DNA of 64,000 nt from assembly GCA_030699385.1 (NCBI GenBank), contig JAUYMY010000081.1, forward strand, positions 1 to 64,000. Direction: 5' to 3'. The position numbers and the translations under genes are program-made. The notes beneath the pieces are model-generated. The model was not told the DNA's origin, searched no databases, and saw nothing but the letters and a program-made list of their open reading frames with translations. The DNA comes from Methylobacter sp. (GTDB taxonomy: Bacteria > Pseudomonadota > Gammaproteobacteria > Methylococcales > Methylomonadaceae). This document shows, piece by piece, positions 51,866-61,451 of this stretch (position 1 is the stretch's first letter; every line of letters starts with the position of its first letter).

Positions 51866-52836
51866 CAAAAATCCAAGCAAAACCGCCCAAAGTCAGCATC
51901 CTGATCCCGGTTTACAACCGCAAAGACTACATCGCCGAATGCATACAGTCTGCATTGAATCAAACATGCACCGATTTTGAAGTTGTGGTCGTGGATAACG
52001 CCAGCAACGACGGCACCTGGGAGATTTGCAGGCAGATTGCCGCAAGCGATCATCGGGTGCGAATATTCCAAAACAGCACCAACATTGGCCCGGTACGTAA
52101 CTGGCTGGCCTGTGTGGACAAGGCGCAAGGCGTATTTGGTAAAATACTGTTTAGCGATGACTTGATGTTCCCACAATTTCTTGAATACACACTCCCGTAT
52201 CTTGAATGCCCGGACGTGGGTTTTGTGTCTACTGCGGCACTGATTGGAACAGGCGTCGAAAATGGGACACTTCATTATTCACTGGCAAACGCTACGGAAC
52301 GCCTACACAGCGAGCGCTATTTCGAGTTATTACTGACCGCCAGTGCCCCTTTTTCGCCGGGAGCAGCCATCTTCCGCATGGCGGATATACGCGCCAATTT
52401 AAGGCTTTCATTTCCTACCTGTATCCCCCGTGATTTCACCAAAAACGGGGCGGGGCCGGATGTGTTGCTGTATGCCTTAACCGCATTAAATTATAAAGCT
52501 GTCGTTATGCTGCCTATGGCTGAGGTATTTTTTCGGGTACATACCGATTCATTCACAATAGCCAATGACGATAACGAAGTCACAAAAGGTTATCTGGCTG
52601 CGCTGGCATGGTTTTTTAAAACTCAATTAACCCAAAACCATTGGGCAAGCTATATTGCCCGTACCTGGTTGTCCAAGGTAAGAAGCGCGGGGCGATTGTC
52701 CTCCCTGACAAAATACTGCGCCGAATATGAAGGCAAAGGCAGCCTTATTGAAGCCGCAATCGTGCTAATCGCAGCAGCGCGCATTGCTATAGCTGAATTA
52801 CTGAATCGCGCAAACAAGGCTATTTGCCAACGATGA
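51862..52836 (+). CDS. Family 2 glycosyltransferase
   Basis: This 324-aa GT-A enzyme starts with VSILIPVYNRKDYIAECIQS and FEVVVVDNASNDGTW; the acidic metal motif is LFSDDLM. The C-terminal portion is helical. It overlaps the flippase gene by 4 nt and probably adds one sugar, possibly tyvelose, to the O unit; the acceptor and donor are not shown by the sequence. Confidence 0.87.
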   Translation: MTKIQAKPPKVSILIPVYNRKDYIAECIQSALNQTCTDFEVVVVDNASNDGTWEICRQIAASDHRVRIFQNSTNIGPVRNWLACVDKAQGVFGKILFSDDLMFPQFLEYTLPYLECPDVGFVSTAALIGTGVENGTLHYSLANATERLHSERYFELLLTASAPFSPGAAIFRMADIRANLRLSFPTCIPRDFTKNGAGPDVLLYALTALNYKAVVMLPMAEVFFRVHTDSFTIANDDNEVTKGYLAALAWFFKTQLTQNHWASYIARTWLSKVRSAGRLSSLTKYCAEYEGKGSLIEAAIVLIAAARIAIAELLNRANKAICQR

Positions 52837-53000
52837 AACGCCGCACAAACTCGGCATAACTAGGCTACCGGAATATGTTTGGGGAATTGTGTAGGGATTG
52901 TTAATCAACTTCGGTGGTTATCCAAAAGAAACAGCAGAATAAGTTGTATTATGATATTTTCGTGTGTTTCGTGGAAAGAATTAAAACAGGGTAATAAACA

Positions 53001-53275
53001 ATGCCAACCATATCTATTTTCTACGGCATCCAAATCAAATCATGATGTATTTTTATGATAATGGAAAACACAACATGCCACATATCCATGCTGAATATCA
53101 GGATAACGAGGCTGTGTTTTCAATTTTGGACGCTGAGGTGATTTCGGGGAGTTTGCCACGCAAACAAACGCGCTTAGTACAAGCCTGGATTGAGTTATAT
53201 CAAGAATCTTTAATGATCGATTGGAAATTAGCCGTATCAGGTCAAGAACCACTGCGCATTGAACCATTAAGATAA
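53001..53275 (+). pseudogene. DUF4160 protein gene interrupted by a 5-bp tandem duplication
   Basis: ATG 53001, with agggt 8 nt upstream, opens MPTISIFYGIQI, the classical DUF4160 start, but reaches a stop at 53043. The body continues in another frame from ATG 53042 (MMYFYDNGKHNMPHIHAEY). The cause is visible: aaatc occurs twice in tandem (53032-53041). Removing one copy restores one 89-aa frame. The track ORF (77 aa) lacks the first strand, so it is probably inactive unless slippage or the downstream ATG rescues it. DUF4160 usually pairs with DUF2442, as here. Confidence 0.8.
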
Positions 53276-53287
53276 TCGGAGCTATCT

Positions 53288-53527
53288 ATGAAATTGATTA
53301 AAGTAGAACCTAAAGATAATTATATTCTGCGTATCTCTTTAGATGATGATTCGATAATTGATTTTGATGTAAAAGCGGAATTAGATCGTATTCCTTGTTA
53401 CAAAGCACTTTATGATTTGACCTTGTTTAACAAGGTCAAATTTAAAAACAAACGTATTTACTGGAGTGATCAGTTTGATTTTCATTTGGATCAAATTTTG
53501 GAACGCGGACAGTTTTTAAAGCGATGA
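53288..53527 (+). CDS. DUF2442 family protein
   Basis: This 79-aa protein has the DUF2442 pattern (VEPKDNYILRISLDDDSIIDFDV, then KIYW-like RIYWSDQFDFHLDQIL). DUF4160-DUF2442 pairs are widespread accessory modules of unknown function, often regarded as toxin-antitoxin-like. It lies 12 nt after the DUF4160 stop with a ggagc site. Confidence 0.8.
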   Translation: MKLIKVEPKDNYILRISLDDDSIIDFDVKAELDRIPCYKALYDLTLFNKVKFKNKRIYWSDQFDFHLDQILERGQFLKR

Positions 53528-53723
53528 ATATCTGGCGCGATGACATGCAGCAGGTTAGCGTTATAGATTGAGTAACCGACGATTAGAAAAAGGTTGCTGG
53601 AAAACAAAATAATCGAGACTAAAAAGGGACATTTACCTATCACTCAGTCATTGAGGTGGGCTACCCACTTTAGACGAGACAAAACACAGTTAAAACCACC
53701 CAAATAATCACTTTAGTATAACC

Positions 53724-54572
53724 ATGACCCATCAACCGCCCCCTTTAATCACCATTATCATTGCTGTTTATAATGGCGCCAAAACCTTGCAGCAATGTAT
53801 CGATAGTGTCGCGCAACAAACTTATGCCAACAAAGAATTAATCATTATCGATGGCGGTTCTAAAGACGGCACTGTTGAATTGCTGAAGGCGAATGATCAA
53901 CTTGTCAGCTACTGGATTTCCGAACCCGATCACGGCATTTATAACGCCTGGAATAAAGGATTGGCACAAGCACAAGGTGAATGGATTTGTTTTTTAGGCG
54001 CGGATGATTTTTTTTGGGATACGCAGGTGCTCGAAAAAATCAGTAAGCCTTTGGCCACATTACCCGCGACTATTCGCGTGGCTTATGGGCAAATCATGCT
54101 GCTTAATTCTAAAGATGAAGACGTGTATTTATCAGGCGAACCTTGGCAGAACGTTAAAAAACGATTTAAGCAAATCATGAGCATTCCGCATCCCGGCACG
54201 CTGCATCGGCGCAGTTTGTTTGAACAGCATGGCCGCTTTGATGAATCATTTCGTATCGTGGGCGATTATGAATTGTTATTGCGCGAGCTAAAAACCGCCG
54301 ATGCTGCGTTTATTCCTGATGTAATTACCGTGGCCATGCGTCAAGGCGGCATTAGCAGCGATCCTGCTAATGTATTGGTGGTTATGTGGGAATGCAGGCG
54401 CGCCTCATTAAAGCACGGGCAGCGTATACCGACAGCCAGCTGGCTAATGGCCATGGCAAGGGTGTATATCCGCTTGTTGTTATGGCAATTTCTAGGCGAA
54501 CAAGTGGCTAGAAAAGCCTTGGATTGGGGGCGACGTATGTTGGGCTTACCGGCATTTTGGACGCGAACCTAA
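53724..54572 (+). CDS. Family 2 glycosyltransferase (WcaE-like)
   Basis: This 282-aa GT-A enzyme has LITIIIAVYNGAKTLQQCIDS, LIIIDGGSKDGTVELL, the acidic FLGADDFFW and HPGTLHRRSLFEQHG. It is related to the enzyme at 26875-27813. The last base of its stop is the first base of the next gene's ATG. It probably belongs to the same surface-polysaccharide cluster as rfbF to rfbX, from which it is separated by the DUF4160/DUF2442 pair. Confidence 0.88.
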   Translation: MTHQPPPLITIIIAVYNGAKTLQQCIDSVAQQTYANKELIIIDGGSKDGTVELLKANDQLVSYWISEPDHGIYNAWNKGLAQAQGEWICFLGADDFFWDTQVLEKISKPLATLPATIRVAYGQIMLLNSKDEDVYLSGEPWQNVKKRFKQIMSIPHPGTLHRRSLFEQHGRFDESFRIVGDYELLLRELKTADAAFIPDVITVAMRQGGISSDPANVLVVMWECRRASLKHGQRIPTASWLMAMARVYIRLLLWQFLGEQVARKALDWGRRMLGLPAFWTRT

Positions 54573-55681
54573 TGGCGCAACCACAAAAAGCAGTCCGCCT
54601 GCATCTTACCAACATTGCCGGGCTTGGCGCAGTGCAGCTGCTCCAATCCTTGCTGCCGAATTTTGAGCGGCTGCAAGATTACAAATTGGAAACCGTTTAC
54701 CTGCCGTCTCAAGGGGAACTTGCCCATTACCAAACTACTTGCCCTGAAACCAAACTGATACGCTACCAACGCTATTTGCCCAATTCACTTTCAAGGCTGC
54801 TGGAATGTACGCTGTTGGGCAACAGGTTTGATGGCGCTACGCCGCTATTGGTGCTGGGCGACATACCGCTCAGGAGTAAAACGAGGCAAACCGTCTTCGT
54901 CCAAACCACCCTGCTGACGCAGGGTGCAAGTACCGGCAGGCAGCTTGGCGCGGTCAAGTATTGGATAGCGAGGTGCTTATTCCGGCTCAATCTGGGCTAT
55001 GTTTCCGCTTTTATTGTGCAGACAGAAGCGATGAAAGCGGCTCTGATTAAAACCTATCCTGCAATAAACGGGCGAGTGCATGTCATTGCACAACCAGCGC
55101 CAAATTGGCTGCTCGACTCCCAACTTAAACGCACGCAACCGAAAATTCGGGCAGATTCGGGGCTGCGGCTTTTTTATCCGGCGGCGAATTACCCGCACAA
55201 AAACCATCAACTCTTGGGCAAAATCCAAGCCGATCAAGTAAAAACATGGCCGGTTGCTGAATTGTTGCTGACTCTTCCTAAAAATTTGCATCCAAACCCT
55301 GCCATAACGTGGATACACTGTGTGGACAGGCTGGCGCCGGATGCGGTTGTCAATGCCTATACGCAGACCGATGCGCTGTTATTTCTCTCGCTGTCCGAAA
55401 GCTTTGGCTTTCCACTGGTCGAGGCGATGTGGATAGGCTTGCCGATCATTTGCCCCGACCTGCCTTACGCTCACGCGCTGTGCGGGCATCAGGCGATTTA
55501 TTTTGATCCGGAGGATATAAATTCACTGCAGGCGGCGGTCGCCGAGTTAAGCGAGCGCCTTGAGGCTGGATGGTGGCCGGAGTGGTCGGAAAACCTTAAA
55601 GCCATACCGCAAAGCTGGCAAGAAGTTGCGGCGGCGATGTTGAGTCTTGCCACTGATGAAACTGAACAGCCAATCAGTTAA
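54572..55681 (+). CDS. Family 4-type glycosyltransferase (GT-B)
   Basis: The start is ATG 54572 (MAQPQKAVRLHLTNIAGLG), 369 aa; the track start lies inside the previous gene. The C-terminal nucleotide-sugar domain carries the EX7E motif in LSLSESFGFPLVEAMWIG, followed by LPIICPDLPYA and a typical end ALCGHQAIYFDPED. It is the last gene of the cluster before a hairpin terminator. Confidence 0.85.
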   Translation: MAQPQKAVRLHLTNIAGLGAVQLLQSLLPNFERLQDYKLETVYLPSQGELAHYQTTCPETKLIRYQRYLPNSLSRLLECTLLGNRFDGATPLLVLGDIPLRSKTRQTVFVQTTLLTQGASTGRQLGAVKYWIARCLFRLNLGYVSAFIVQTEAMKAALIKTYPAINGRVHVIAQPAPNWLLDSQLKRTQPKIRADSGLRLFYPAANYPHKNHQLLGKIQADQVKTWPVAELLLTLPKNLHPNPAITWIHCVDRLAPDAVVNAYTQTDALLFLSLSESFGFPLVEAMWIGLPIICPDLPYAHALCGHQAIYFDPEDINSLQAAVAELSERLEAGWWPEWSENLKAIPQSWQEVAAAMLSLATDETEQPIS

Positions 55682-55702
55682 GGAGAGCGAAGGACGCTCT
55701 CC
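55682..55702. terminator. Hairpin between convergent glycosyltransferase and ackA
   Basis: ggagagcg-aagga-cgctctcc is perfect, directly after the stop codon. There is no T-run, so strength is uncertain. Confidence 0.6.
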
Positions 55703-55710
55703 CAAGACAT

Positions 55711-56766
55711 CTACAATCGAACACCCAAACAAAGATCCCGTATCATCACTTCTTCATCCGCCGGGATAACCAGCACGGGTTTGTGACCGGGGCGGCTGAT
55801 GGCAGCCATGCCCGACTCGTTGGCAGCCTGATCCAAGGCAAAGCCCAAAAAATCCAGCGGCGCACAGATTTTTTCACGCACTACGGCGGAATGCTCACCA
55901 ATACCACCGGTAAACACCAGCGCATCGATGCCGCCCGCTTTAGCGGCAAAACCGCCGATTGCCGCCCTCACTTGCCGACAGAAATAATCGACAGCGAAGG
56001 CGGCGTTGTCGCTCACACTGGCGGTGAGCTCACTCATTTCCGAACTTTCACCGGCCGACAAGGCCAACAAGCCCATTTGGTGGAACACCACTTTGCTCAA
56101 TTGCTCAGGCGTGTAGCGTTTCGCCAATTCCAACATCACGCCGGGGTCAAGATCGCCGCTTCGGGTGCCCATAGGAATGCCGCCTGCCGGGGTGTAGCCC
56201 ATGCTGGTGTCCACCGATTTCAGGTTCTCCAGCAAACACAGGCTGGCGCCGCTGCCCAAATGGGCGACGACGACTTTTTGATACGCCGCTTCGCCCAAAA
56301 CGCTTTCAAGCCTGCTTGCGATATAGGCGTAATTGAGGCCATGGAAACCGAAACGGCGCAAACCCAATGCGTTCGGAATCGGCAGGCGTTTGGCCAATTC
56401 CGGCAAGGTGGCATGAAACGCGGTGTCGAAACAGACGATTTGCGGCGCATCGAAGCGTTGCAGACACAAATCCAACCCCAGCAAATTACCCGGCAAATGC
56501 AGCGGCGCCAGATGAATCAGCGCCTCCAGCCGGGCACGCTCGGCCGCATCGACCCGCCTTGCCGGTTCGGTTATTTCGCCGCCATGCACAAAACGATGAC
56601 CGACCAGCGTCGGCAATTCACCGGCCAAATCGTGCAGCAGCTGGTCGAAAGCCTGCTGCTGATCGCGCACATGCTCATAACGGAAATTGCGCCGCGCACC
56701 GTCAGCACTAAACAGGCTCGCTTTTAGCGACGACGAGCCGCTGTTGATGGTTAAAACCGAGTGCAT
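55711..56766 (-). CDS. ackA: Acetate kinase
   Basis: AckA converts acetyl phosphate and ADP to acetate and ATP. The better start is the Met at 56766 ([18 protein letters not shown]), 351 aa; it forms a TGATG overlap with xfp. The ASKHA motifs are present (GTRSGDLDPG, VFTGGIGEH, and a VAHLGSGASLC segment). It is about 45 residues shorter than the usual 400, which is common in the form linked to phosphoketolase. With Xfp it makes acetate and ATP from sugar phosphates. Confidence 0.93.
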   Translation of the reverse strand: MHSVLTINSGSSSLKASLFSADGARRNFRYEHVRDQQQAFDQLLHDLAGELPTLVGHRFVHGGEITEPARRVDAAERARLEALIHLAPLHLPGNLLGLDLCLQRFDAPQIVCFDTAFHATLPELAKRLPIPNALGLRRFGFHGLNYAYIASRLESVLGEAAYQKVVVAHLGSGASLCLLENLKSVDTSMGYTPAGGIPMGTRSGDLDPGVMLELAKRYTPEQLSKVVFHQMGLLALSAGESSEMSELTASVSDNAAFAVDYFCRQVRAAIGGFAAKAGGIDALVFTGGIGEHSAVVREKICAPLDFLGFALDQAANESGMAAISRPGHKPVLVIPADEEVMIRDLCLGVRL

Positions 56767-59126
56767 CAATACGGCCACACCCAATTGTCAACTTCTGGCA
56801 AATCGGTGCCGTGTTCGTAAGCATAATTGCGGCATTCGATCTGCATATCGCGCATTTTTTCTTTGACATGCGCACCGGCTACGCGCAATGACGGAATCCG
56901 GTTAATCGCGTCAATCACCAGACTGAAACGGTCGATTTCGTTTTGAATGGCCAATTCCAGCGGCGTGTTGATGCTGCCTTTTTCCTTGTAACCGCGCACA
57001 TGCAGGTTCTTGTGGTTATTGCGGCGATAAGCCAAGCGGTGAATCAACCAAGGATAACCGTGGAAGTTGAACAATATTGGTTTGTCCAGCGTGAACAGGC
57101 TGTCGAAATCCTTATCCGACAAGCCGTGCGGATGTTCCGCTGCAGGCGTCAGTTTGTACAAATCCACCACGTTGATAAAACGTACTTTAAGTTCGGGGAA
57201 ATTCTCGCGCAGCAATACCACGGCGGCCAGCGCTTCTTTGGTCGGAATGTCGCCGGCACTGGCGATGACCAAATCCGGCTCGAAACCTTGGTCATTACAA
57301 GCCCAGTCCCAGATGCCGATGCCCTTAGTGCAATGTTTAATCGCTGCATCCATGTCCAAAAATTGCAGATGCTTTTGTTTGTCGCAAACGATGACATTAA
57401 TATAATCGGTGCTTTTTAAACAATGATCGGCCACCGACAACAGGCAGTTGACATCGGGCGGCAAATAAATACGCGTGACTTCCGGGCTTTTATTGACCAC
57501 CACGTCCAAAAAGCCGGGGTCTTGATGGGTAAAGCCGTTATGGTCTTGACGCCAAACGGTCGACGTAATCAGCAGGTTCAACGACGACACCGGCGCACGC
57601 CACGGCACATCCTTGGACATCGCCAGCCATTTGGCATGTTGATTGAACATCGAATCAATCACATGGACGAAGGCTTCGTAAGTGGAGAAAAAACCGTGAC
57701 GACCGGTCAGCAAATAGCCTTCCAGCCAGCCTTCGAGCGTATGCTCAGACAGCATTTCCATCACTCGTCCGTCCGCCGACAGTTCGCCGCCGCCGGCATC
57801 TTCCGGCAAATAGTCGGCCAGCCAGGTTTTTTTGCTGACTTCATAAACGTCATCGAGCTTGTTCGAGCTGTTCTCATCGGGGCCGAACACGCGGAAATTG
57901 TGCATGTTCAGGCGCATGATGTCGCGCAGGAACTTGCCCAAAGGCCGCGTATTTTCAGCGACTGTGGTTCCGGGTTTACTCACTTCAGCAGCGTATTCGC
58001 GGCAATCCGGCATCAGCAGGGCTTTACGCAATAAGCCGCCATTAGCATGAGGATTGGCGCTCATACGCCGTGTGCCTTTAGGCGCCAGCGCTTTGAGTTC
58101 AGGCAACAAAGCGCCATTCTGATCAAACAATTCTTCTGGTTTGTAGCTGCGTAGCCAGTCTTCCAGCTGCTTAAAATGTGCCGGTGTATCGCGCACATTA
58201 CTCAGCGGCACTTGATGGGCGCGCCAAAAACCTTCGACCTTTTTGCCGTCCACTTCTTTCGGCCCCGTCCAGCCTTTAGGCGAGCGCAACACAATCATCG
58301 GCCAACGCGGACGAACCGGTTTGCCGCTGCTGCGCGCTTCCTGCTGTATGCGGCGAATTTCCAATACGCATTGTTCCAGCGTCTCGGCCATGGCTTGGTG
58401 CATGGTTTCGGGGTCGCTGCCTTCAACAAAATAAGGCGTCCAGCCGTAGCCTTTGAACAGGTTTTCCAATTCCTCGTGCGAAATGCGCGACAGGATAGTC
58501 GGATTGTTAATCTTGTAGCCGTTCAAATGCAGAATCGGCAACACTGCACCATCGCGGATAGGATTCAGGAACTTGTTGGAATGCCAAGACGTCGCCAGCG
58601 GCGCGGTTTCCGATTCGCCATCGCCGACCATCACCGCAACAATTAAATCGGGATTATCGTAAGCCGCGCCGAACGCGTGGCTTACGCTGTAACCGAGTTC
58701 GCCGCCTTCATGGATTGAACCCGGCGTTTCCGGTGTGCAATGGCTGCCGATGCCACCGGGAAAGGAAAACTCTTTGAAGAACTGGCGCAGTCCGTGTTCG
58801 TCTTCGCTTTTATTCGGGTAAATTTCGCTGTAAGCGCCTTCCAGATACACAGGACCAAGCACACCGGGCGCGCCGTGACCGGGGCCTGCGAGAAAGATGG
58901 CGTCCAAATCGTACTTATTAATTAGCCGATTAAGGTGGATATAAGCAAAAGAAAGGCCGGGGCTAGAACCCCAATGCCCCAGCAAACGGTTCTTCACATG
59001 CTCCAGTTTCAGCGGTTCGCGCAGCAGCGGATTATCGCGCAGATAAATCATACCGGCAGCAAGGTAGTTGCAGGCGCGCCAATAGGCGTTAATGTTGTCA
59101 ATTTCTTGTTGGGTTAATGTATTCAT
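56766..59126 (-). CDS. xfp: Phosphoketolase (xylulose 5-phosphate/fructose 6-phosphate)
   Basis: This thiamine-diphosphate enzyme cleaves xylulose 5-phosphate or fructose 6-phosphate with phosphate to acetyl phosphate and an aldose phosphate, giving methanotrophs a carbon-saving route to C2 units. At 786 aa it is full length. Signatures include [50 protein letters not shown] and [15 protein letters not shown]. It is the first gene of xfp-ackA, and the 127 bp upstream should hold its promoter. Confidence 0.97.
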   Translation of the reverse strand: MNTLTQQEIDNINAYWRACNYLAAGMIYLRDNPLLREPLKLEHVKNRLLGHWGSSPGLSFAYIHLNRLINKYDLDAIFLAGPGHGAPGVLGPVYLEGAYSEIYPNKSEDEHGLRQFFKEFSFPGGIGSHCTPETPGSIHEGGELGYSVSHAFGAAYDNPDLIVAVMVGDGESETAPLATSWHSNKFLNPIRDGAVLPILHLNGYKINNPTILSRISHEELENLFKGYGWTPYFVEGSDPETMHQAMAETLEQCVLEIRRIQQEARSSGKPVRPRWPMIVLRSPKGWTGPKEVDGKKVEGFWRAHQVPLSNVRDTPAHFKQLEDWLRSYKPEELFDQNGALLPELKALAPKGTRRMSANPHANGGLLRKALLMPDCREYAAEVSKPGTTVAENTRPLGKFLRDIMRLNMHNFRVFGPDENSSNKLDDVYEVSKKTWLADYLPEDAGGGELSADGRVMEMLSEHTLEGWLEGYLLTGRHGFFSTYEAFVHVIDSMFNQHAKWLAMSKDVPWRAPVSSLNLLITSTVWRQDHNGFTHQDPGFLDVVVNKSPEVTRIYLPPDVNCLLSVADHCLKSTDYINVIVCDKQKHLQFLDMDAAIKHCTKGIGIWDWACNDQGFEPDLVIASAGDIPTKEALAAVVLLRENFPELKVRFINVVDLYKLTPAAEHPHGLSDKDFDSLFTLDKPILFNFHGYPWLIHRLAYRRNNHKNLHVRGYKEKGSINTPLELAIQNEIDRFSLVIDAINRIPSLRVAGAHVKEKMRDMQIECRNYAYEHGTDLPEVDNWVWPY

Positions 59127-59253
59127 AAGCTATAAATTTAAGGTTAAGTTTTTTGCTGGCAATATTAAAGCGTCTTATTGTGACACCGGCGTGACAACCG
59201 GTTGATGTTAGGTAGCCTATTTCTTTTAACATTTACGTTGGAGTCCAATAGCT

Positions 59254-60339
59254 TTAGCTATTGGCCGAATAGTGCGGATAGTCAGTATAGCCCTTTTCAT
59301 CGCCGCCATAAAAGGTCGCCTGATCGGGCGTATTCAGCGGCAGGTTTTTTGCAAACCGTTCCGGCAAATCGGGATTAGCAATAAACAATTTACCAAACGC
59401 CACCATATCGGCCTGCTGCTGTGCGATAGCGCTATTGCCGCTGTCCAAGTCGTAGCCGTTATTGGCCATATAAAAACCGCTAAAGCAATTTCTTAATGCC
59501 GCATAATCGACCCGTCGCTCGCCGGTCAGCATGTCGCCTTCCAGCACATGCAGATACGCCAGCGGATAGTCGGACAATTTTTGTGCGACGGCGTTAAACG
59601 TTTGTTGCGGCTGGCTGTCGTTCATATCGTTAAAACTGTTTTCCGGCGACAGCCGCACCCCGACGCGATGGCTGCCCCAAACTGCAATCATGGCGTCAAC
59701 CACCTCCAGCAACAGACGCATCCGATTGCCAATATCGCCGCCGTAATTATCGGTACGCTGATTGCTGCCGTCGCGTAAAAATTGATCGAGCAAATAACCG
59801 TTGGCGGCATGAATCTCGACGCCATCGAAACCGGCGGCTTTGGCATTTTTCGCCGCCGTTACATACTCAGCGACAATCCCCGGCAATTCATCGATAGCCA
59901 GTTTATGCGGCGTTTCAAAATCCTGAAACCCTTGATAAGTCATGACTTTACCCGCCGCTTTTAACGTAGATGGCGCGACCGGCAAAATTCCGCCCGGTTG
60001 CAATGAAGAATGGGAGATTCGGCCGGTATGCCAAAGTTGAATAAAAATCCGCCCGTCTTCTTTATGCACCGCATCGGTGACTTGCCGCCAGCCGTCAATT
60101 TGCGCAGCGGAATAAATGCCCGGCGTGTGCGGATAACCAATGCCAGACGCTGATATTTGGCTGCCTTCGCTGATAATCAAACCAGCGCCGGCGCGTTGCC
60201 GGTAGTATTCCACATTCATTGCTTGCGGCGCATCGCCTTCGCCGGCGCGGTTACGCGTTAATGGCGCCATAATGATGCGGTTGCTCAACGTTAAGTCGCC
60301 TAAGTGTATCGGCGAAAACAAAGTGTTTGCTGAAGTCAT
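59254..60339 (-). CDS. Old Yellow Enzyme-type alkene reductase (NemA-like)
   Basis: This 361-aa FMN-dependent TIM-barrel oxidoreductase reduces activated C=C bonds with NAD(P)H. It starts LFSPIHLGDLTLSNRIIMAPLTR. The active-site His/Asn pair is in GVEIHAANGYLLDQFL, followed by RTDNYGGDIGNRMRLLLEV. The natural substrate is unknown (quinones, N-ethylmaleimide or nitro compounds are handled by relatives). MazEF follows upstream in the same direction. Confidence 0.92.
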   Translation of the reverse strand: MTSANTLFSPIHLGDLTLSNRIIMAPLTRNRAGEGDAPQAMNVEYYRQRAGAGLIISEGSQISASGIGYPHTPGIYSAAQIDGWRQVTDAVHKEDGRIFIQLWHTGRISHSSLQPGGILPVAPSTLKAAGKVMTYQGFQDFETPHKLAIDELPGIVAEYVTAAKNAKAAGFDGVEIHAANGYLLDQFLRDGSNQRTDNYGGDIGNRMRLLLEVVDAMIAVWGSHRVGVRLSPENSFNDMNDSQPQQTFNAVAQKLSDYPLAYLHVLEGDMLTGERRVDYAALRNCFSGFYMANNGYDLDSGNSAIAQQQADMVAFGKLFIANPDLPERFAKNLPLNTPDQATFYGGDEKGYTDYPHYSANS

Positions 60340-60468
60340 AATTAAGCTCCTAAATTAGAATGAATGGAATGAGCGCTGTATTACATCATCAAACGTCAGC
60401 GCTTGCAGCAATAAGCCCTTTTTTAACAGACAGACAGTTTGTTTGTCTTTCCGCCCACGCTTTTAGGC

Positions 60469-60852
60469 CTAACCCAGCTGGATAATCTGATTTAGCCGGT
60501 CACATACCTGCACAAATAGACTATCCTGCAACGATTTAAGCGGGTGTGCTTTGGCTTTGCGCAAACGCCAGTCGAATGATTTGGGTTGATGACAGAGTAC
60601 ATAACTGATCTGTTCGGCCTTGCGACCGGAAGCCTTGCCGACTGCCACCGCGAATGGGTTGTCGGCATTGTATTCTGCTGTCGTCATGGGTAAGCCAATG
60701 ACTAGCGAGGTTTTTTCGTTAAAAATACGCGGCGAAAGCACCAAAAACGGATGGACATCACGCATTTCTTGCCCGACTTGCGGGTTGCAGTCAATCCAGA
60801 TAATGTCTTGGCGATCCGGCACCCAAGTACCCAGTTTTTTGGGCGTTAGCAA
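60469..60852 (-). CDS. mazF: MazF-type mRNA interferase toxin
   Basis: This 127-aa MazF/ChpB-like toxin has the conserved first strands VPDRQDIIWIDCNPQVGQEM, VHPFLVLSP and IGLPMTTAE. In canonical MazF the segment is RP; here it is HP (RDVHPFLVLS), so one key residue position differs. The C-terminus ends in a helix. It overlaps mazE by 7 nt. Confidence 0.85.
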   Translation of the reverse strand: MLTPKKLGTWVPDRQDIIWIDCNPQVGQEMRDVHPFLVLSPRIFNEKTSLVIGLPMTTAEYNADNPFAVAVGKASGRKAEQISYVLCHQPKSFDWRLRKAKAHPLKSLQDSLFVQVCDRLNQIIQLG

Positions 60853-61103
60853 CGCTCCGCTCCAATAATTTGACGGGTGATCATCACTTCTCCACCATGA
60901 CGCGCAGGATCAAAACCAGCCAATCGCTGTTCCAATGAAGGAGGCGCATCGTCAATAGGCGTAATCACCACCTGATTGTCTTCGACAGAAATACGAACAC
61001 GCTGATCGACATGTAAATGTGCTGCCTGGGCAATTGCGGCAGGTAATCGGACACCCAAATTATTACCCCACCGTTTGATGTCAAGAATTATTTCAGTCAT
61101 CAT
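60846..61103 (-). CDS. mazE: MazE-type antitoxin (AbrB/SpoVT fold)
   Basis: This 85-aa swapped-hairpin DNA-binding protein shows IKRWGNNLGVRLPAAIAQAAHL and VRISVEDNQVVITPI, the AbrB/MazE pattern. The C-terminal tail should wrap around the toxin. It is the first gene of the pair, likely repressing its own promoter in the space before leuC. Confidence 0.88.
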   Translation of the reverse strand: MMTEIILDIKRWGNNLGVRLPAAIAQAAHLHVDQRVRISVEDNQVVITPIDDAPPSLEQRLAGFDPARHGGEVMITRQIIGAERC

Positions 61104-61182
61104 AGCCTCCTAAAATTGTTTAAACTTGAGTATAAACACGACTGGCTAATTGGTCAATTTGATGGGGGGACAGGAGATACTT

Positions 61183-61266
61183 ATGCATCGAGGACAGGTC
61201 TGCGCTATTTTTGAAAGCAGCGTTGCCTTTGCCAACGAACATTGGAAAAAATTAAGCAAACACTGA
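61183..61266 (+). CDS. Possible small ORF, 27 aa
   Basis: aggag lies 7 nt before ATG, followed by 27 codons (MHRGQVCAIFESSVAFANEH ...). It is between mazE and leuC. It is not rich in Leu, so a leucine leader peptide is unlikely. It could be a remnant of a longer gene. Weak support. Confidence 0.25.
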   Translation: MHRGQVCAIFESSVAFANEHWKKLSKH

Positions 61267-61326
61267 GCTAAAACCCAAAACCAGTATTTTTTAGGCGCGG
61301 CTAAATAATCCGCATATTTTACCAAA

Positions 61327-61378
61327 TTGCAAATCAGCGCTCTTTTGGAGGATAATGCCAGGCTACGCATAGCCTGGC
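61327..61378 (+). promoter_or_regulatory. leuC promoter with palindrome at the start of transcription
   Basis: ttgcaa, 18 nt, gataat, directly followed by a perfect palindrome gccaggcta-cgca-tagcctggc (61357-61378). The palindrome covers the expected transcription start, so it could be a repressor operator or a 5' RNA hairpin. It is about 75 nt before the leuC start. Confidence 0.5.
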
Positions 61379-61451
61379 TATGCTTTTGATTGACCTTGTA
61401 ACCACGCCATTCGCTCATTATCGAGCCACTATGCACGCTTTGGAATACGCT

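Noticed and set aside
53575-53700. Possible insertion-sequence remnant between DUF2442 and the glycosyltransferase
   Set aside because: A short ggtgggctaccca hairpin is present, but no transposase fragment, terminal repeats or target duplication could be seen.
55783-56727. 314-aa ORF on the + strand
   Set aside because: It lies antisense to ackA, has no recognisable domain, and its composition follows the codon pattern of ackA.
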